Shown here: positions 1 to 9,340 of the stretch, in pieces | Position numbering within the stretch: the first letter of the stretch is position 1 | Layout: every line of letters starts with the position of its first letter | Assembly: GCA_015665455.1 (NCBI GenBank) | Contig: JADFAD010000009.1 | Span: 124,001 to 188,000 of the forward strand | Direction of reading: 5' to 3' | DNA from: Oceanospirillaceae bacterium | GTDB taxonomy: Bacteria > Pseudomonadota > Gammaproteobacteria > Pseudomonadales > Litoribrevibacteraceae | DNA length: 64,000 nucleotides | Position numbers and translations under genes: made by a program | The notes under the pieces: generated by a model | Told to the model about the DNA's origin: nothing | What the model saw: only the letters and a program-made list of their open reading frames with translations | The model's database searches: none

Positions 1-201
1 TTGCTGCTCTTTTAAATCTTTCAAGTGGCTCGTAACAGCTCGTATTTCAGCACTCTTCTTAGCTGATGCGGTGAAATATGCTGTCGCCCAAGTTACTACG
101 ACAGAGACTGCAAGAGTTAAAAGGTAATACCAAAAATTATCTTTAAAAGACTGATCAATAATTGATTGAACAATTTCTTGGGTAAGGACTGGCTCTGCCA
201 T
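1..201 (-). CDS. Unknown single-pass membrane protein, N-terminal 67 residues only
   Basis: The reading frame is open from an ATG at 201 to the window edge, so the gene is partial. The start is supported by an AAGGAAG ribosome-binding sequence about 8 bases upstream. The visible 67 residues have an acidic N-terminus, one hydrophobic segment at about residues 24-45 (WYYLLTLAVSVVVTWATAYF) and then a charged, probably helical stretch with KDLKEQQ at the edge. This suggests a membrane-anchored coiled-coil protein. I do not recognise the family. It is divergent from dusA. Confidence 0.6.
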   Translation of the reverse strand, partial: MAEPVLTQEIVQSIIDQSFKDNFWYYLLTLAVSVVVTWATAYFTASAKKSAEIRAVTSHLKDLKEQQ

Positions 202-358
202 AAAAGTGCTTCCTTGCTGGTTCGGTCAGAAGATTTTATTCCAGAATCAGCGTTTATGCAGCTAAGAAGGGATATTAATTCGATGCCTTCGAATTGAAAA
301 AAGCCACATCACTCTGTCGGTTTCGTTTTGTAATCGAGGCAATACCCAAGCCACCCTG

Positions 359-367
359 TGTTATAAT
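359..367 (+). promoter_or_regulatory. Extended -10 promoter of dusA
   Basis: A perfect TATAAT at 362-367 is preceded by TG one base upstream (TGTTATAAT), the extended -10 layout that needs little -35 sequence. No good -35 hexamer is present at the usual distance. Transcription would begin near 374, leaving a leader of about 105 bases before dusA. Confidence 0.5.
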
Positions 368-383
368 GCAGCGCATTTTAGGT

Positions 384-411
384 GCGGGTGCGTTAATAAA
401 AACGCACTCGC
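384..411 (+). promoter_or_regulatory. Stem-loop in the dusA leader
   Basis: Arms 384-394 (GCGGGTGCGTT) and 401-411 (AACGCACTCGC) pair over 11 positions with one G-U, around a 6-base AT loop. The hairpin would lie at the extreme 5' end of the transcript predicted from the -10 at 362. There is no U-tract, so it is not an obvious terminator; it may stabilise the mRNA 5' end. A weaker 6-bp hairpin follows at 431-448. Confidence 0.4.
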
Positions 412-479
412 CGTATCAAAACCGACCTTATAAGCGCTAAACCGCTTAGAAAAGTGACAACGAACAAATAGGTAAGCAC

Positions 480-1499
480 TTGGAAAACAAAGCACCATCC
501 TCGATTATTTCCATTGAAGACTCTCGTAAACTGTCCATCGCACCGATGTTGGATTGGACTACTTCTCACTACAGAACGTTCATGAGAGAGCTTACCCAAC
601 ACACGTTACTCTACACTGAAATGGTCACAACGGGGGCGATTTTATTTGGCGATCAAGAGCGCCATTTAAAGTTCAATGAGGTTGAAGCCAATGTGGCTTT
701 GCAACTGGGGGGATCAGACCCAGAAGCATTGGCTAAATGCGCTAAGATCAGTGAAGATCGAGGCTACAACGAGATCAATCTCAACGTAGGCTGCCCAAGT
801 AATCGCGTTCAAAGCGGCAGTTTCGGTGCCTGCTTGATGGCAGAACCTAAGCTGGTTGGTGAGTGCATCAAAGCAATGCAGGACGTTGTCAGCATTCCTG
901 TCACAGTTAAATCTCGTATTGGTATTGACGATCAAGACAGCTATGAACAGTTTGAAGATTTCATAGGCACGGTAAACCAAGTCTCTGATTGCCAAACCTT
1001 CATTGTGCACGCACGAAAGGCTATCCTCAGCGGATTAAGCCCGAAAGAAAACCGAGAAATACCACCGCTAAAATACGACTTCGTTTACCGTTTAAAAGAA
1101 CAGTTTCCTGATTTCCACATTTCGCTTAACGGTGGAGTAAAGTCTCTTGAAGAAGCAGAAGAACACTTAACAAAAGTCGATGGGGTAATGATAGGACGAG
1201 AAGCCTACAACAACCCTTACCTTTTTGCTGAGGCCGATCAACGAATTTTTGGTGACACATCAGCGGAACCCGTTAGCCGCCATGAAGCCATCAAATCACT
1301 CTACCCTTATGTTGAGTCAGAACTGGCTAACGGCACATATTTAAATCATATTGCTCGTCATTTACTGGGTATGTTCCAAGCCGTACCTGGCGCTAGAAAG
1401 TTCCGACGTCACATTTCTGAAAATGCCACTAAGCCAGGCGCAGACCTGAACGTCTTAATTGATGCGCTGGATATGGTCGCAGATCAGTCACTTTCTTAA
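480..1499 (+). CDS. dusA: tRNA-dihydrouridine(20/20a) synthase DusA
   Basis: This FMN enzyme reduces uridines 20/20a in the tRNA D-loop using NADPH. The 339 residues fit the DusA length. Visible marks are APMLDWT at about residue 21 (start of the FMN-binding TIM barrel), LNVGCPS around residues 101-107, and the catalytic cysteine in FGACLM at about residue 118. TVKSRIGID and the GGVKSLEE/GVMIGREAYNNP phosphate-binding segments follow. The start is a TTG at 480 with a GGTAAG sequence just upstream; no ATG lies before the conserved domain, so TTG is the best choice. DusA genes are known integration sites for mobile elements in proteobacteria, but no integrase or attachment duplication is visible here. 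Confidence 0.93.
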   Translation: MENKAPSSIISIEDSRKLSIAPMLDWTTSHYRTFMRELTQHTLLYTEMVTTGAILFGDQERHLKFNEVEANVALQLGGSDPEALAKCAKISEDRGYNEINLNVGCPSNRVQSGSFGACLMAEPKLVGECIKAMQDVVSIPVTVKSRIGIDDQDSYEQFEDFIGTVNQVSDCQTFIVHARKAILSGLSPKENREIPPLKYDFVYRLKEQFPDFHISLNGGVKSLEEAEEHLTKVDGVMIGREAYNNPYLFAEADQRIFGDTSAEPVSRHEAIKSLYPYVESELANGTYLNHIARHLLGMFQAVPGARKFRRHISENATKPGADLNVLIDALDMVADQSLS

Positions 1500-1516
1500 G
1501 TTTTACTGATGCCCAG

Positions 1517-1615
1517 CAACTTCTTTGTATAAAGTTATTTGTCTCCCGCTTTACCTTTGTAAAGCTTTTGTAATATTGTATGGAGAGAATTACGATAAAT
1601 CATACAAAGAAGTTG
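1517..1615 (+). promoter_or_regulatory. 14-bp perfect inverted repeat spanning the tal upstream region
   Basis: CAACTTCTTTGTAT at 1517-1530 is exactly complementary to ATACAAAGAAGTTG at 1602-1615, 71 bases apart. The right arm ends four bases before the tal ATG and contains its only purine-rich ribosome-binding candidate (AAAGAAG). The interval also holds a smaller CTTTAC-N4-GTAAAG palindrome at 1549-1564. RNA initiated upstream of 1517 could hide the tal ribosome-binding site, whereas RNA initiated inside the interval could not. That consequence is inferred. Confidence 0.4.
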
Positions 1616-1619
1616 TGTT

Positions 1620-2570
1620 ATGGATAACAAGTTAAATCAATTAAAAGAAATGACTCAAGTTGTTGCTGATACTGGTGACATCGAAGCGATTAAATTATAC
1701 AAACCCGTCGATGCAACGACTAACCCTTCTCTTTTGCTTAAAGCCTCTGAACTTGCGCACTATCAGGATCTATTAAAAGAGTCTGTAAATTGGGCCAAAA
1801 CGCAGTCGAACGAATTGTCCGAACAGGTTTCTCTCGCTTGTGACAAATTTGGCGTTAACTTAGGCACCGAAATTACGCAAATCGTCCCCGGTTATATATC
1901 TACCGAGGTAGACGCAAGGTTCTCATTCGATACAGATGCAACTCTGACTAAAGCCCGTCAATTAATAAAAATGTATCAAGACAACGGGGTTTCGAAGGAT
2001 CGCGTATTAATTAAGATCGCTTCCACGTGGGAAGGCATCAAAGCAGCTGAAACGCTTCAAAAGGAAGGGATCAACTGCAACCTAACGCTTATCTTTGGTT
2101 TCGCGCAAGCGGTTGCTGCGGCTGAAGCAGGCGCGTTCTTAATTTCACCATTCGTCGGTCGAATTTTAGATTGGTACAAAGCCTCTACGGGTGAGACTTA
2201 TACCGCAGAGACAGACCCAGGCGTGCTTTCTGTTACTCAAATATATAACTATTTTAAGCAGTATGATTACAAGACAGTAGTTATGGGTGCCAGCTTCAGG
2301 AACACAGGCGAGATTGAACAATTGGCTGGATGTGATCGTTTGACGATCAGCCCTGCTCTGTTAGCGGAGCTTGAAGCCGATGAATCGCCTTTAGAACAAA
2401 AGCTTTATTCTGATAAGTTTGAGCCGCAAGAGAAAGTCACGTTCAATGAAGCGAGCTTCCGTTGGGCAATGAACGAAAATGCAATGGCAACAGAAAAGCT
2501 GTCCGAAGGGATTCGCAATTTCACAAAAGACCAAATAACATTAGAGAAGAAAATAGCATCGCTCATCTAA
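1620..2570 (+). CDS. tal: Transaldolase
   Basis: Transaldolase moves a dihydroxyacetone unit between sugar phosphates in the non-oxidative pentose phosphate pathway (sedoheptulose-7-P + glyceraldehyde-3-P to erythrose-4-P + fructose-6-P). The 316 residues match the TalA/TalB subfamily. The Schiff-base lysine sits in [12 protein letters not shown] at residue 132, the same number as in E. coli Tal[11 protein letters not shown] near the N-terminus, [19 protein letters not shown] and VVMGASFRN are all intact. The ATG start is unambiguous. The gene is monocistronic: it ends in a strong terminator and lies 120 bases from dusA. The inverted repeat at 1517-1615 may influence translation. Confidence 0.96.
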   Translation: MDNKLNQLKEMTQVVADTGDIEAIKLYKPVDATTNPSLLLKASELAHYQDLLKESVNWAKTQSNELSEQVSLACDKFGVNLGTEITQIVPGYISTEVDARFSFDTDATLTKARQLIKMYQDNGVSKDRVLIKIASTWEGIKAAETLQKEGINCNLTLIFGFAQAVAAAEAGAFLISPFVGRILDWYKASTGETYTAETDPGVLSVTQIYNYFKQYDYKTVVMGASFRNTGEIEQLAGCDRLTISPALLAELEADESPLEQKLYSDKFEPQEKVTFNEASFRWAMNENAMATEKLSEGIRNFTKDQITLEKKIASLI

Positions 2571-2585
2571 AATGCGATGACACAT

Positions 2586-2615
2586 AAAAAAAGGAGCTAA
2601 GCAGCTCCTTTTTTT
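2586..2615 (+). terminator. Rho-independent terminator of tal
   Basis: AAGGAGCT and AGCTCCTT form a stem around a 4-base loop, followed by a run of seven T. It lies 15 bases after the tal stop. An A-run on its left flank could let it also stop transcription from the minus-strand gene ending at 2647. Confidence 0.88.
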
Positions 2616-2646
2616 ATATAACAGGCCATTCAGTGAATTAAATCAC

Positions 2647-2931
2647 TTAAGCTGCCAATAACACCTCAAGATACTCTTCGCCCTGAGCGTGTTCTTTTAA
2701 CAATTGTTCCATTGTCTTGTCTTCTGGACCAACCGCATTTAGATCACGACCCGCTTCTTTAAAGAAGCCAACAAAGCGAGCAAAATCGTCTGCAACCATA
2801 TAACGGTATGCAATGTTTAATACGTAAAAATCAGCGTTTTCGTCACCATAAGGCGTGCGATCTAAGTACGCCTTAACATGATCATCACTCCACTCATCTT
2901 TAAATACTTTTTGTTTATCTTTTTTTAACAT
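2647..2931 (-). CDS. PA4642-like conserved small protein
   Basis: A 94-residue acidic, soluble protein beginning MLKKDKQKVF. The pattern (short basic start, a D-x-x-FYVLNIAYR-M block, DDFARFVGFF, then GEEYLEVL at the C-terminus) resembles what I recall of the small family represented by Pseudomonas PA4642, whose function is unknown. The ATG at 2931 was chosen over the upstream in-frame TTG because it matches the family N-terminus and follows a GAGG sequence. It is monocistronic and converges on tal. No catalytic motif is visible. Confidence 0.75.
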   Translation of the reverse strand: MLKKDKQKVFKDEWSDDHVKAYLDRTPYGDENADFYVLNIAYRYMVADDFARFVGFFKEAGRDLNAVGPEDKTMEQLLKEHAQGEEYLEVLLAA

Positions 2932-3153
2932 TTCTCGTGACCTCAAGTACAAACGTTACAGCGATCATTAGCTACAACGGAAAATAGACAGTTCTAATGG
3001 CGCGAATCATATCATAAACAAAACATATAATAAGGCGGCTTCTAACGAGAAAAATAGATATAGCAATGAAGAATTACTGATAAGGAAACATCAAAAGAAA
3101 AAATAAGAACCGACACTCCTTATTTTCATAAGAAGCATCAGGTGGTCGTACGA

Positions 3154-4548
3154 TTAAAAAATTCGATTCAGACCATTCAGTGCAGCTACGCGATAGGCTT
3201 CAGCCATCGTTGGGTAGTTAAATGTCGTATTAACGAAATACTTCAGAGTATTTAATTCACCAGGCTGATTCATAATCGCTTGACCAATATGAACAATCTC
3301 CGACGCTTGGTCACCAAAACAATGCACACCAAGAATTTCAAGCGTTTCCCTATGGAACAAAATCTTAAGCATGCCGATTTGCTCACCCGTAATTTGTGCT
3401 CGAGCGGTATGCTGGAATTGCGCCTGACCCACTTCATAAGGGACTTTCTTCGCCGTCAACTGCTGCTCAGTCAAACCAACCGAACTAATCTCAGGAATGG
3501 TATAAATACCGGTAGGCACATCAGAAACCATATGAAATTCAGGATCTTGAGCCATATCTTTGGAGGCTGCACGACCTTGATCATAGGAAGCACTTGCTAA
3601 GCTCGGCCAACCGATCACGTCACCTGCAGCATACACATGCTCAACTGCGGTTCTGTAATGCTCATCGACTTCGAGTTGACCACGCGAGTTGGATTCCAAA
3701 CCGATATTATCAAGATCCATCTGATCTGTATTACCAGAACGACCGTTACACCAAAGGAAAGCATCTGCTTTGAGCTTTTTCCCAGATTGAAGATTAAGAA
3801 TAACGCCCGTTTCAGTCGTTTCAAGAGAATCGAACTGCTCGTTATGTCGAATCATCACACCATTGTTTCGTAGGTGATAACCTAGGGCATCAGAAATCTC
3901 ACTGTCCAAAAATGACAGCAAAGTATCAGCAGGGTTAATCAAATCAACTTTAACACCTAAGCCAACAAAAATTGAGGCGTACTCACTGCCAATAACACCC
4001 GCACCATAAATAATTAACGTACGTGGCGTATGCTGTAATTCAAGTACGGAATCACTATCGTACACACGAGGATGATTAAAGTTCACACCCGGTGGATGCC
4101 AAGGGCGAGAACCAGTAGCAATCACAAAGTTCTTCGCATGCAAACGATCAGCGGTGTTCGAACCACCCGTGACAGTAATAGTATTCTGATCAACGAAACG
4201 CGCATGGCCAAAATGGATATCAATACGGTTTCTTGCGTAATGCTCAGTACGAAGCTTCACTTGCTTCTGCATCACTCGACCCGCGCCTTCAAGAACTTTG
4301 GGGAAAGAGAACCAACGAGGTTCACCAATGTCACGGAACATTGGGTTAGTGTTAAACGTAATAATTTGCTTAACCGCGTGACGAAGCGCCTTAGATGGAA
4401 TTGTGCCTTTATGAGTACAATTACCGCCCACTTGGGGCTGTTCCTCAACGACTGCAACTCTCTTACCTGCTTTCGCTGCATTTATCGCAGCACCTTCACC
4501 TGCAGGGCCAGAACCAATCACTACTACATCGTAGTATATATCTGCCAT
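3154..4548 (-). CDS. sthA: Soluble pyridine nucleotide transhydrogenase SthA
   Basis: This cytosolic FAD enzyme transfers hydride between NADPH and NAD+, usually draining excess NADPH. The 464 residues align end to end with E. coli SthA. There is an N-terminal FAD Rossmann motif ([12 protein letters not shown]), then [16 protein letters not shown], where the redox disulfide of the related lipoamide dehydrogenases is reduced to one cysteine as in SthA. A second Rossmann motif ([13 protein letters not shown]) and a C-terminal dimer domain ending [20 protein letters not shown] follow. The ATG at 4548 (MADIYYD) replaces a longer TTG-initiated frame because it has GGGA upstream and fits the family. 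It precedes nqrM/apbE/nqr, the order I recall from Pseudomonas. Confidence 0.95.
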   Translation of the reverse strand: MADIYYDVVVIGSGPAGEGAAINAAKAGKRVAVVEEQPQVGGNCTHKGTIPSKALRHAVKQIITFNTNPMFRDIGEPRWFSFPKVLEGAGRVMQKQVKLRTEHYARNRIDIHFGHARFVDQNTITVTGGSNTADRLHAKNFVIATGSRPWHPPGVNFNHPRVYDSDSVLELQHTPRTLIIYGAGVIGSEYASIFVGLGVKVDLINPADTLLSFLDSEISDALGYHLRNNGVMIRHNEQFDSLETTETGVILNLQSGKKLKADAFLWCNGRSGNTDQMDLDNIGLESNSRGQLEVDEHYRTAVEHVYAAGDVIGWPSLASASYDQGRAASKDMAQDPEFHMVSDVPTGIYTIPEISSVGLTEQQLTAKKVPYEVGQAQFQHTARAQITGEQIGMLKILFHRETLEILGVHCFGDQASEIVHIGQAIMNQPGELNTLKYFVNTTFNYPTMAEAYRVAALNGLNRIF

Positions 4549-4642
4549 CAATAATTCCCTATTTCCCCTAAGGCGTTGATCTTGCAATCCATCACCCTAT
4601 CAATTAATTAAAATTTTTATTCAGTTTAGTACGAAATTTCAA

Positions 4643-4879
4643 TTATTTAGCTGCATCGTAGAATTGGTTGCCTTTTGATACTGCTGCATTCTGTTGTTTT
4701 TGGTTTTCTTCTTCGCACTTCACAGGGTTGCCACCACATATGTCACAGGCGGTATCCATGCCAATCGCAGCCATGCCACCACAGGAACCTTTAATTGGTT
4801 CTCGACCCATGATTACACCAATAGCCATTCCAGCTACTAGCACCAACATAACAACAAACGTAACGAGTACTAATTCCAT
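4643..4879 (-). CDS. nqrM: Na+-NQR maturation factor NqrM
   Basis: A 78-residue membrane protein with one N-terminal transmembrane helix (about residues 3-25) and a short cysteine-rich tail: GSCGGM at about residue 31, then CDICGG and a further Cys in PVKCEE. NqrM (DUF539) is needed for assembly of the iron centre held by cysteines of NqrD and NqrE. The four tail cysteines fit a metal-delivery role. The ATG has AAAGGTGA upstream at good spacing. It follows apbE by 32 bases, so the two NQR maturation genes probably form one unit. Confidence 0.92.
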   Translation of the reverse strand: MELVLVTFVVMLVLVAGMAIGVIMGREPIKGSCGGMAAIGMDTACDICGGNPVKCEEENQKQQNAAVSKGNQFYDAAK

Positions 4880-4911
4880 CGTTAAATCACCTTTTAAGAT
4901 TTGTTTAAACG

Positions 4912-5943
4912 TTAATCCAACAAATATTGGTTAAATTCTTTCGTGCTTATAATGGAGAAGGTTTCACTGTTTTTAACAATCATATAGATTGCTAAGCCTT
5001 CTTTCTTTGCTAACGCTTGGGCTCGTTCCGCCCCCATCACACCGAAACCTGTTGCTATTGCATCAGCATACGCGACAGATTTATGTAAAACACTGATTGA
5101 AGCCAATGAATGCTCTATTGGCTTGCCTGTTGAAGGATCAACGGTATGTGAATATCGTTTACCATCAACTTCATAATAGTTTCTATAATCCCCAGAAGTG
5201 GCGATACCTAGATCTTTCAATTCAAGTACTTTATGAACTGAGTGACCAAGTTCATTATCAGGGTCTTCAACGGCCACCTTCCAATGGTCTTTATTCGGTT
5301 TAATCCCTTTTGCTTTAAGTTCGCCACCTATTTCTACCAGATAATCATGAATAGATAGTGAATCTAAGGCATTTGCAGCCAAATCAACCGCATACCCTTT
5401 CGCTATGGCAGATAAATCTACATAGATGGGTTTTAGCTTGCAAGCGGTATTATCACCCTTTAAAACAAGAGATTGATACCCTACTTTAGTCGACCTAATT
5501 TCATTTATTTCTTCGTCAGAAGGTACAACTTCAGGCTTATACGTCGGACCGAAACCCCATAAGTTTACCAATGGGCCTATTGTTACATCAAAGCTGCCCT
5601 CTGTGATTTCACTGATTTCCTGTGCCATTTCCAACACCTGGTACGTATCATCAGGAAACTCATAACAGCTATTTACAGGAAGTCGATTGAATTCCGACAG
5701 GTTTGATTCACTTTTATACGTGGACATTTGGTCATTAACCAATTCTATTGATTGATTAATAAGATTGTTTACATAAGCATCTTCATGCGATGACGTATTC
5801 ACATAAACAACACTGAAAGTCGTTCCCATCGTGGAGCCCGAATATGTGGTCTTAACGGGGGCATCAACTTTTTTTTGAAAGATTGCAGCAGCAAGAATAA
5901 GACTACAAAATATAAAAATGGAAACTATCTTTTTCTGAGACAA
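4912..5943 (-). CDS. apbE: FAD:protein FMN transferase ApbE
   Basis: ApbE splits FAD and attaches FMN covalently to threonines of NqrB and NqrC outside the inner membrane. Family marks are YSGSTMGTTFSVVY, SEFNR, FDVTIGPLVNLWGFGP, the VDLSAIAKGYAVD block, EIGGELKAKG, SGDYRNYYEVDGKRYSHT with VDPSTGKP, and DAIATGFGVMG with metal-binding aspartate. The 343 residues are the usual length. The N-terminus has a hydrophobic helix but no lipobox cysteine, so it looks membrane-anchored or cleaved rather than lipidated. The start is a TTG at 5943, with AAAGG upstream; the first in-frame ATG comes after the helix. It sits behind nqrF, across a terminator. Confidence 0.93.
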   Translation of the reverse strand: MSQKKIVSIFIFCSLILAAAIFQKKVDAPVKTTYSGSTMGTTFSVVYVNTSSHEDAYVNNLINQSIELVNDQMSTYKSESNLSEFNRLPVNSCYEFPDDTYQVLEMAQEISEITEGSFDVTIGPLVNLWGFGPTYKPEVVPSDEEINEIRSTKVGYQSLVLKGDNTACKLKPIYVDLSAIAKGYAVDLAANALDSLSIHDYLVEIGGELKAKGIKPNKDHWKVAVEDPDNELGHSVHKVLELKDLGIATSGDYRNYYEVDGKRYSHTVDPSTGKPIEHSLASISVLHKSVAYADAIATGFGVMGAERAQALAKKEGLAIYMIVKNSETFSIISTKEFNQYLLD

Positions 5944-5984
5944 ATATCTGAGCCTTTAGTTTTTACAATTTAGAAAATAAAATA

Positions 5985-6012
5985 CAAAAAAGGCCGCAGA
6001 AGCGGCCCTTTT
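5985..6012 (-). terminator. Terminator after nqrF
   Basis: GGCCGC (5992-5997) and GCGGCC (6002-6007) form a 6-bp GC stem with a 4-base loop. On the minus strand it is followed by TTTTTTG. It begins within a few bases of the nqrF stop, separating the nqr operon from apbE-nqrM. Confidence 0.85.
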
Positions 6013-6015
6013 CGA

Positions 6016-7245
6016 TTAACCACCAAAATCATCAAGTAAGATATTTTCAGGCTCAACACCTAAATTTTCCAACATGTTGATTACAGCAGCGTTCATCATT
6101 GGAGGCCCACACATGTAGAACTCACACTCTTCTGGTGCTGGGTGATCTTTTAGATATTCATCATAAAGTACATTATGAATGAATCCAGTCAAACCTTCCC
6201 AGTTATCTTCAGGTTGAGGATCAGACAGAGCAAGATGCCAGTCAAAATTCTCATTCTCAGAAGCCAGCATATCGTATTCTTCATTATAGAATGATTCACG
6301 CATTGAACGTGCACCATACCAGAAGCTTATCTTACGCTTACTGTTAAGACGCTTAAGCTGATCGAAGATGTGCGAACGCATTGGCGCCATACCTGCACCA
6401 CCACCAATAAAGACCATTTCGTTCTCAGTGTCTTTAGCAAAGAACTCACCGAACGGTCCATATACAGCAATCTTGTCGCCTGGCTTAAGGTTGAAGACGT
6501 AAGATGACATGATGCCCGGAGGATGATCTGTTCCCGGAGGTGGTGTAGCAATACGAATATTGAACTTAACCAACCCACGTTCTTCAGGATAGTTCGCCAT
6601 GGAGTAAGCACGAATCACATCTTCATTAACAATAGACTCATGCTTAAAGATGCCAAAGTGATCCCAGTCACCACGATATTCTTCAGGAATATCAAAGTCA
6701 GAGTACTTAACGTGGTGCGGAGGACATTCAAGCTGAACGTAACCACCTGCACGGAAATCTACATTTTCACCTTCAGGAAGACGAAGCGTAAGCTCCTTAA
6801 TGAAAGTTGCAACGTTCGGGTTAGACTCAACCGTACACTCCCACTTCTTCACACCAAAGACTTCGTCTTCAACTTCGATCTTCATGTCCTGCTTAACAGC
6901 CACCTGACATGCTAAACGCCAACCTTCCTGAGCTTCGCGTTTAGTAAAGTAAGACGCTTCTGTAGGTAGCATATCACCGCCACCTTCAAAAACTTTACAC
7001 TTACACTGCGCACATGTACCGCCACCACCACAAGCCGATGACAAAAATACATTGGAAGCCGCTAAGGTCTGTAGCAACTTACCACCCGCAGGTGTAACGA
7101 TGGATTTTTCTTCATCGTCATTAATCCCGATAGCGACATCACCTGAGTTCACAAGCTTGGCGCGAGCAGAAAGAATAACTGCTACCAGCGCCATAACGAT
7201 CACTGTGAACATCACTACGCCGAGAATTACTTCTGTTCCTAACAT
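6016..7245 (-). CDS. nqrF: Na+-NQR subunit F, NADH dehydrogenase module
   Basis: NqrF takes electrons from NADH through FAD to a 2Fe-2S centre and passes them into the sodium pump. The 409 residues have an N-terminal transmembrane helix (about 4-26) and a ferredoxin domain with [14 protein letters not shown] (cysteines near 71, 77, 80) plus a fourth in RLACQVA near 112. An FAD domain with RAYSMANYP and an NADH domain with [20 protein letters not shown] follow; the end is the conserved LLDDFGG. It is the last gene of nqrABCDEF, has GAGGG before its ATG, and is followed at once by a terminator. Confidence 0.97.
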   Translation of the reverse strand: MLGTEVILGVVMFTVIVMALVAVILSARAKLVNSGDVAIGINDDEEKSIVTPAGGKLLQTLAASNVFLSSACGGGGTCAQCKCKVFEGGGDMLPTEASYFTKREAQEGWRLACQVAVKQDMKIEVEDEVFGVKKWECTVESNPNVATFIKELTLRLPEGENVDFRAGGYVQLECPPHHVKYSDFDIPEEYRGDWDHFGIFKHESIVNEDVIRAYSMANYPEERGLVKFNIRIATPPPGTDHPPGIMSSYVFNLKPGDKIAVYGPFGEFFAKDTENEMVFIGGGAGMAPMRSHIFDQLKRLNSKRKISFWYGARSMRESFYNEEYDMLASENENFDWHLALSDPQPEDNWEGLTGFIHNVLYDEYLKDHPAPEECEFYMCGPPMMNAAVINMLENLGVEPENILLDDFGG

Positions 7246-7271
7246 TTATATACCCTCGTTATAGTGAGACA

Positions 7272-7886
7272 CTACAAAGAAATTCCGCCGAAAGACATAA
7301 AGCCTAGAGACATCAAACCTACAGTGATAAAGGTAATACCTAAACCACGTAACCCATGAGGAATGTCACTGTACTTTAATTTCTCACGAATCCCAGCCAA
7401 AGCAGTAATAGCAAGCGCCCAACCAACACCAGCACCAACGCCATAAACAACGCTTTCACCCAGCTGATAGTCACGCTCAACCATGAACAATGATGCACCC
7501 ATGATGGCACAGTTCACGGTAATCAACGGCAAGAATACACCCAGAGAGTTATAAAGTGACGGGATATACTTATCCAACACCATCTCAAGAATCTGAACCA
7601 TTGCTGCGATTACACCGATGTAGCTCAATAGACCTAGGAAACTAAGATCCACTGACGCATATTCAGGGCTAATCCAAGTTAATGCGCCTTCTTTAAGAAG
7701 GTAAGTATAAATCAGGTTATTTACTGGTACGGTAATGGCCAATACCACAATAACCGCAATACCAAGACCAAAAGACGTTTGGATCTTCTTAGAGATTGCA
7801 ATAAATGTACACATACCCAGGAAGAATGCCAAAGCCATATTTTCAATGAAAACAGCTTTAACAAAGAGACTTAAATAATGTTCCAT
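7272..7886 (-). CDS. nqrE: Na+-NQR subunit E
   Basis: A six-helix membrane subunit of 204 residues that, with NqrD, holds the intramembrane iron centre. [12 protein letters not shown] near residue 25 and [10 protein letters not shown] near residue 125 supply the conserved cysteines. [21 protein letters not shown] is a strong family signature. Its ATG shares one base with the stop of nqrD (TAATG), which implies translational coupling. NqrE and NqrD are homologous, inverted-topology proteins. Confidence 0.97.
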   Translation of the reverse strand: MEHYLSLFVKAVFIENMALAFFLGMCTFIAISKKIQTSFGLGIAVIVVLAITVPVNNLIYTYLLKEGALTWISPEYASVDLSFLGLLSYIGVIAAMVQILEMVLDKYIPSLYNSLGVFLPLITVNCAIMGASLFMVERDYQLGESVVYGVGAGVGWALAITALAGIREKLKYSDIPHGLRGLGITFITVGLMSLGFMSFGGISL

Positions 7887-8545
7887 TAGTAAGCCTCCTT
7901 CGTTGTATTCGATGATATCTTAAAGTCCGGTGCTTCCACTTGGTCTTTTTTCCAGCTACGAACAGCCCAGATCAACAAGCCAATGATGAAGAAAGCACTT
8001 GGTGGTAGAAGCAATAAACCGTTAGCTTGATACCACCCACCTTCTGTTACCAAAGGTAGGATCTCATAACCCAGTAGCTTACCAGCACCAAATAACTCAC
8101 GGATGATACCAACAGCAATAAGAACAACACTGTATCCTAAGCCATTACCGATACCGTCAAGGAAACTCATTCCAGGACTGTTCTTCATTGCATAAGCTTC
8201 AGCACGCCCCATTACAATACAGTTAGTAATGATCAATCCAACAAAAACAGATAGCTGCTTACTGATGGAATAGGCATAAGCTTTCAACACCTGATCAACA
8301 ACAATTACCAACGATGCGATAATTGTCATCTGAACGATGATTCGAATGCTGTTAGGAATATTGCTACGAACCAAAGAAATCGTAAGGTTTGAACAGGCAG
8401 TAACAATCGTTACAGCCACAGACATCACCAAAGCAACTTTTAGACTTGTAGTTACCGCAAGCGCAGAACAAATACCCAAGATCTGAAGACCAATTGGGTT
8501 ATTTTGAAATAACGGTTCGGTCAATACCTGTTTAATCTCAGACAT
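7886..8545 (-). CDS. nqrD: Na+-NQR subunit D
   Basis: A 219-residue, six-helix subunit paired with NqrE. The conserved cysteines are in [11 protein letters not shown] near residue 26 and [11 protein letters not shown] near residue 110. [24 protein letters not shown] is the family signature. The start ATG has GGGGAGG upstream. The C-terminal hydrophilic tail ([10 protein letters not shown] onward) is typical in length. It lies four bases after nqrC in the same operon. Confidence 0.97.
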   Translation of the reverse strand: MSEIKQVLTEPLFQNNPIGLQILGICSALAVTTSLKVALVMSVAVTIVTACSNLTISLVRSNIPNSIRIIVQMTIIASLVIVVDQVLKAYAYSISKQLSVFVGLIITNCIVMGRAEAYAMKNSPGMSFLDGIGNGLGYSVVLIAVGIIRELFGAGKLLGYEILPLVTEGGWYQANGLLLLPPSAFFIIGLLIWAVRSWKKDQVEAPDFKISSNTTKEAY

Positions 8546-8548
8546 TGA

Positions 8549-9340
8549 TTAGGCCTCCCCTGCTTTATAATTTTTCAAGAAAGGTGCAAAACCATTCTCA
8601 CCCATCCAGAACTTAACCAGATTACTTACGCCATTACTCGTAAGAGTAGCACCAGACAATCCGTCAACCTGATGAAGTTTTTCAGCTTCAACAACTGGAT
8701 TGATTGGGCCTTTCTTCACTTTCGCTACAACAGTTCCCTGAGCGTCATAGATTGTTTTACCAACCCACATCTGCTTCCAGCGAGGATTATCAACCTCACC
8801 ACCAAGGCCTGGTGTTTCTGCGTGAGCATAGAAGCCCAAACCAGCAATCGTGTTCAGATCTGACTCAAGCGCTACGAAACCGTAAAGCGTTGACCACAAA
8901 CCATAGCCGCTTACAGGAAGAATAATTCGACCCGCATGCTCACCACCAACTACCTTATAGATAGTAGCTACGTTAGGTTTTCTCTTAAGAGAAGCTATGT
9001 CATCAGAAGCAGGAATTTTCTCAGAGTAAATTGGATCTTTCGTTGCTTTGTTTTGGTCATAATTTGGTAATGGTGCTTCAGTAAATTTACCTGTTTTGAA
9101 ATCGACATATTTAGTCTCGATTTGACCAAACATTTCTTCGACCTTTGACTTACCAAGGCTTTCACCTGGTGCAGTCAAACCACCAATAGAAAGAATATTT
9201 CGTTGCATATCAAGCGCTTTGTTAGCAATTTGCGAAGGTTTCAACAAAATTGCAGCACTTGAAACAATGACAGAACAAACAATACATAGCAGCAAGGCAA
9301 CCGTTATTGTTTTACCAATCGTATCGTTATTATTGGCCAC
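8549..9340 (-). CDS. nqrC: Na+-NQR subunit C, covalent FMN carrier
   Basis: NqrC carries an FMN bound by a phosphoester to threonine, made by ApbE. The acceptor motif [10 protein letters not shown] lies near residue 229, close to the C-terminus as expected. One N-terminal transmembrane helix (about residues 9-33) anchors a periplasmic domain. [18 protein letters not shown] is a conserved block. The start is GTG at 9340, preceded by AAGGAGG, and it overlaps the end of nqrB by 11 bases. Confidence 0.96.
   Translation of the reverse strand: MANNNDTIGKTITVALLLCIVCSVIVSSAAILLKPSQIANKALDMQRNILSIGGLTAPGESLGKSKVEEMFGQIETKYVDFKTGKFTEAPLPNYDQNKATKDPIYSEKIPASDDIASLKRKPNVATIYKVVGGEHAGRIILPVSGYGLWSTLYGFVALESDLNTIAGLGFYAHAETPGLGGEVDNPRWKQMWVGKTIYDAQGTVVAKVKKGPINPVVEAEKLHQVDGLSGATLTSNGVSNLVKFWMGENGFAPFLKNYKAGEA

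Noticed and set aside
480-520. dusA as an integration site for a genomic island
   Set aside because: No integrase, direct repeat or composition change was seen around dusA in this window.
1549-1600. HexR-like site (TGTAAT-N3-ATTACA) before tal or gap
   Set aside because: TGTAATATTGTA near 1569 has only one half matching; no full palindrome in the tal or gap upstream regions.
4072-4554. 160-codon plus-strand open frame over sthA
   Set aside because: It is antisense to a clear sthA coding sequence and has low-information composition; a shadow frame.
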